From UBA11524 sp964464815 (lineage in GTDB: Bacteria > Bacillota > Clostridia > Christensenellales > Aristaeellaceae), in the NCBI GenBank assembly GCA_964464815.1, contig CAYXHF010000023.1, forward strand, positions 1 through 40,394: a DNA stretch of 40,394 bases, given 5' to 3'. A program made the position numbers and the translations under genes. The notes under the pieces were generated by a model. The model saw only the letters and a program-made list of their open reading frames with translations. It was not told where the DNA came from and searched no databases. Positions 40,345 to 40,394 of the stretch are shown here, piece by piece (position 1 is the stretch's first letter; each line of letters starts with the position of its first letter).

Positions 40345-40394
40345 GGCCCGGTAGCTCAGTTGGTTAGAGCGCCAGCCTGTCACGTTGGAGGTCG
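40345..40394 (+). tRNA. tRNA-Asp (anticodon GTC), 3' end cut by the window
   Basis: The 5' 50 bases of a cloverleaf: acceptor GGCCCGG, D-arm TAGCTCAGTTGGTTAGAG, and anticodon loop CTGTCAC giving GTC, reading GAC/GAT. The T-arm and acceptor 3' strand lie beyond the window. Nine bases separate it from tRNA-Val. Confidence 0.92.

Overview
The window is about 40.4 kb of bacterial chromosome carried on a draft scaffold, with one 100-base N gap at 23353-23452. The organism looks like an anaerobic, low-GC-lineage (Firmicutes/Clostridia-type) gut or rumen bacterium, although the DNA here is fairly GC-rich. Support comes from strong AGGAGG-type ribosome sites, near-consensus TTGACA-17-TATAAT promoters, a CIRCE-controlled hrcA-grpE-dnaK-dnaJ operon, YhaM, a split ThrE exporter, Firmicutes-style tRNAs, a secreted FMN-bind/FAD reductase and a pectin-degradation locus. 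The signal peptides of the MKKxLxxLLAxxMLLxxxxAxAE type recall gut Clostridia such as Christensenellales-like lineages. That placement is inference only; no rRNA gene is present to test it.

Layout. 1-580: non-coding repeats and a consensus promoter. 581-3679: glycosyltransferase, two-part ThrE exporter, rlmH and a barnase-type RNase; the last four genes overlap stepwise by ATGA. 3879-5258 (minus): azlCD exporter behind a hairpin leader, and a tRNA-Gln/tRNA-Glu pair. 5721-6845 (minus): uncharacterised radical SAM protein. 7130-9429: polar amino-acid ABC transporter. 9490-10356 (minus): EamA transporter. 10653-15448: long-form PRPP synthetase, GtrB-like glycosyltransferase, HerA/DUF853 ATPase with a repeat-rich tail. 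15684-18743: divergent rhamnogalacturonan locus (esterase-GH105 fusion against a polysaccharide deacetylase and L-rhamnose mutarotase). 18815-21103 (minus): secreted caspase-like protease with an EF-hand loop, and mntP. 21330-23222: exported flavoprotein reductase. 23223-23648: repeats and the assembly gap. 23649-26996 (minus): family-4 UDG, GH43, acidic membrane protein, trmL. 27153-28055: YARHG/SH3-like exported protein. 28134-33067: heat-shock operon. 33120-33640: tandem copies of a hairpin-bearing repeat. 33905-36844: rplI-dnaB-yhaM. 36988-39990: lipoprotein, C_GCAxxG_C_C protein, diacylglycerol-glucosyltransferase-like protein and a small membrane protein. 40118-40394: promoter and start of a tRNA-Val/tRNA-Asp operon, cut by the window end.

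Working together, the plant-cell-wall genes (CE12-like esterase/GH105, deacetylase, rhamnose mutarotase, GH43) suggest use of pectic side chains. The exported flavoprotein could use an external electron acceptor. The rest is housekeeping (protein folding, replication, RNA modification and turnover, amino-acid traffic). I see no prophage, insertion sequence, CRISPR array or complete defence system. The most unusual items are the esterase-GH105 fusion that keeps an internal ribosome site and start codon, the hairpin repeat family whose tips differ between copies yet stay base-paired, the barnase without a visible barstar, and the caspase/EF-hand/FlgD-like protein.
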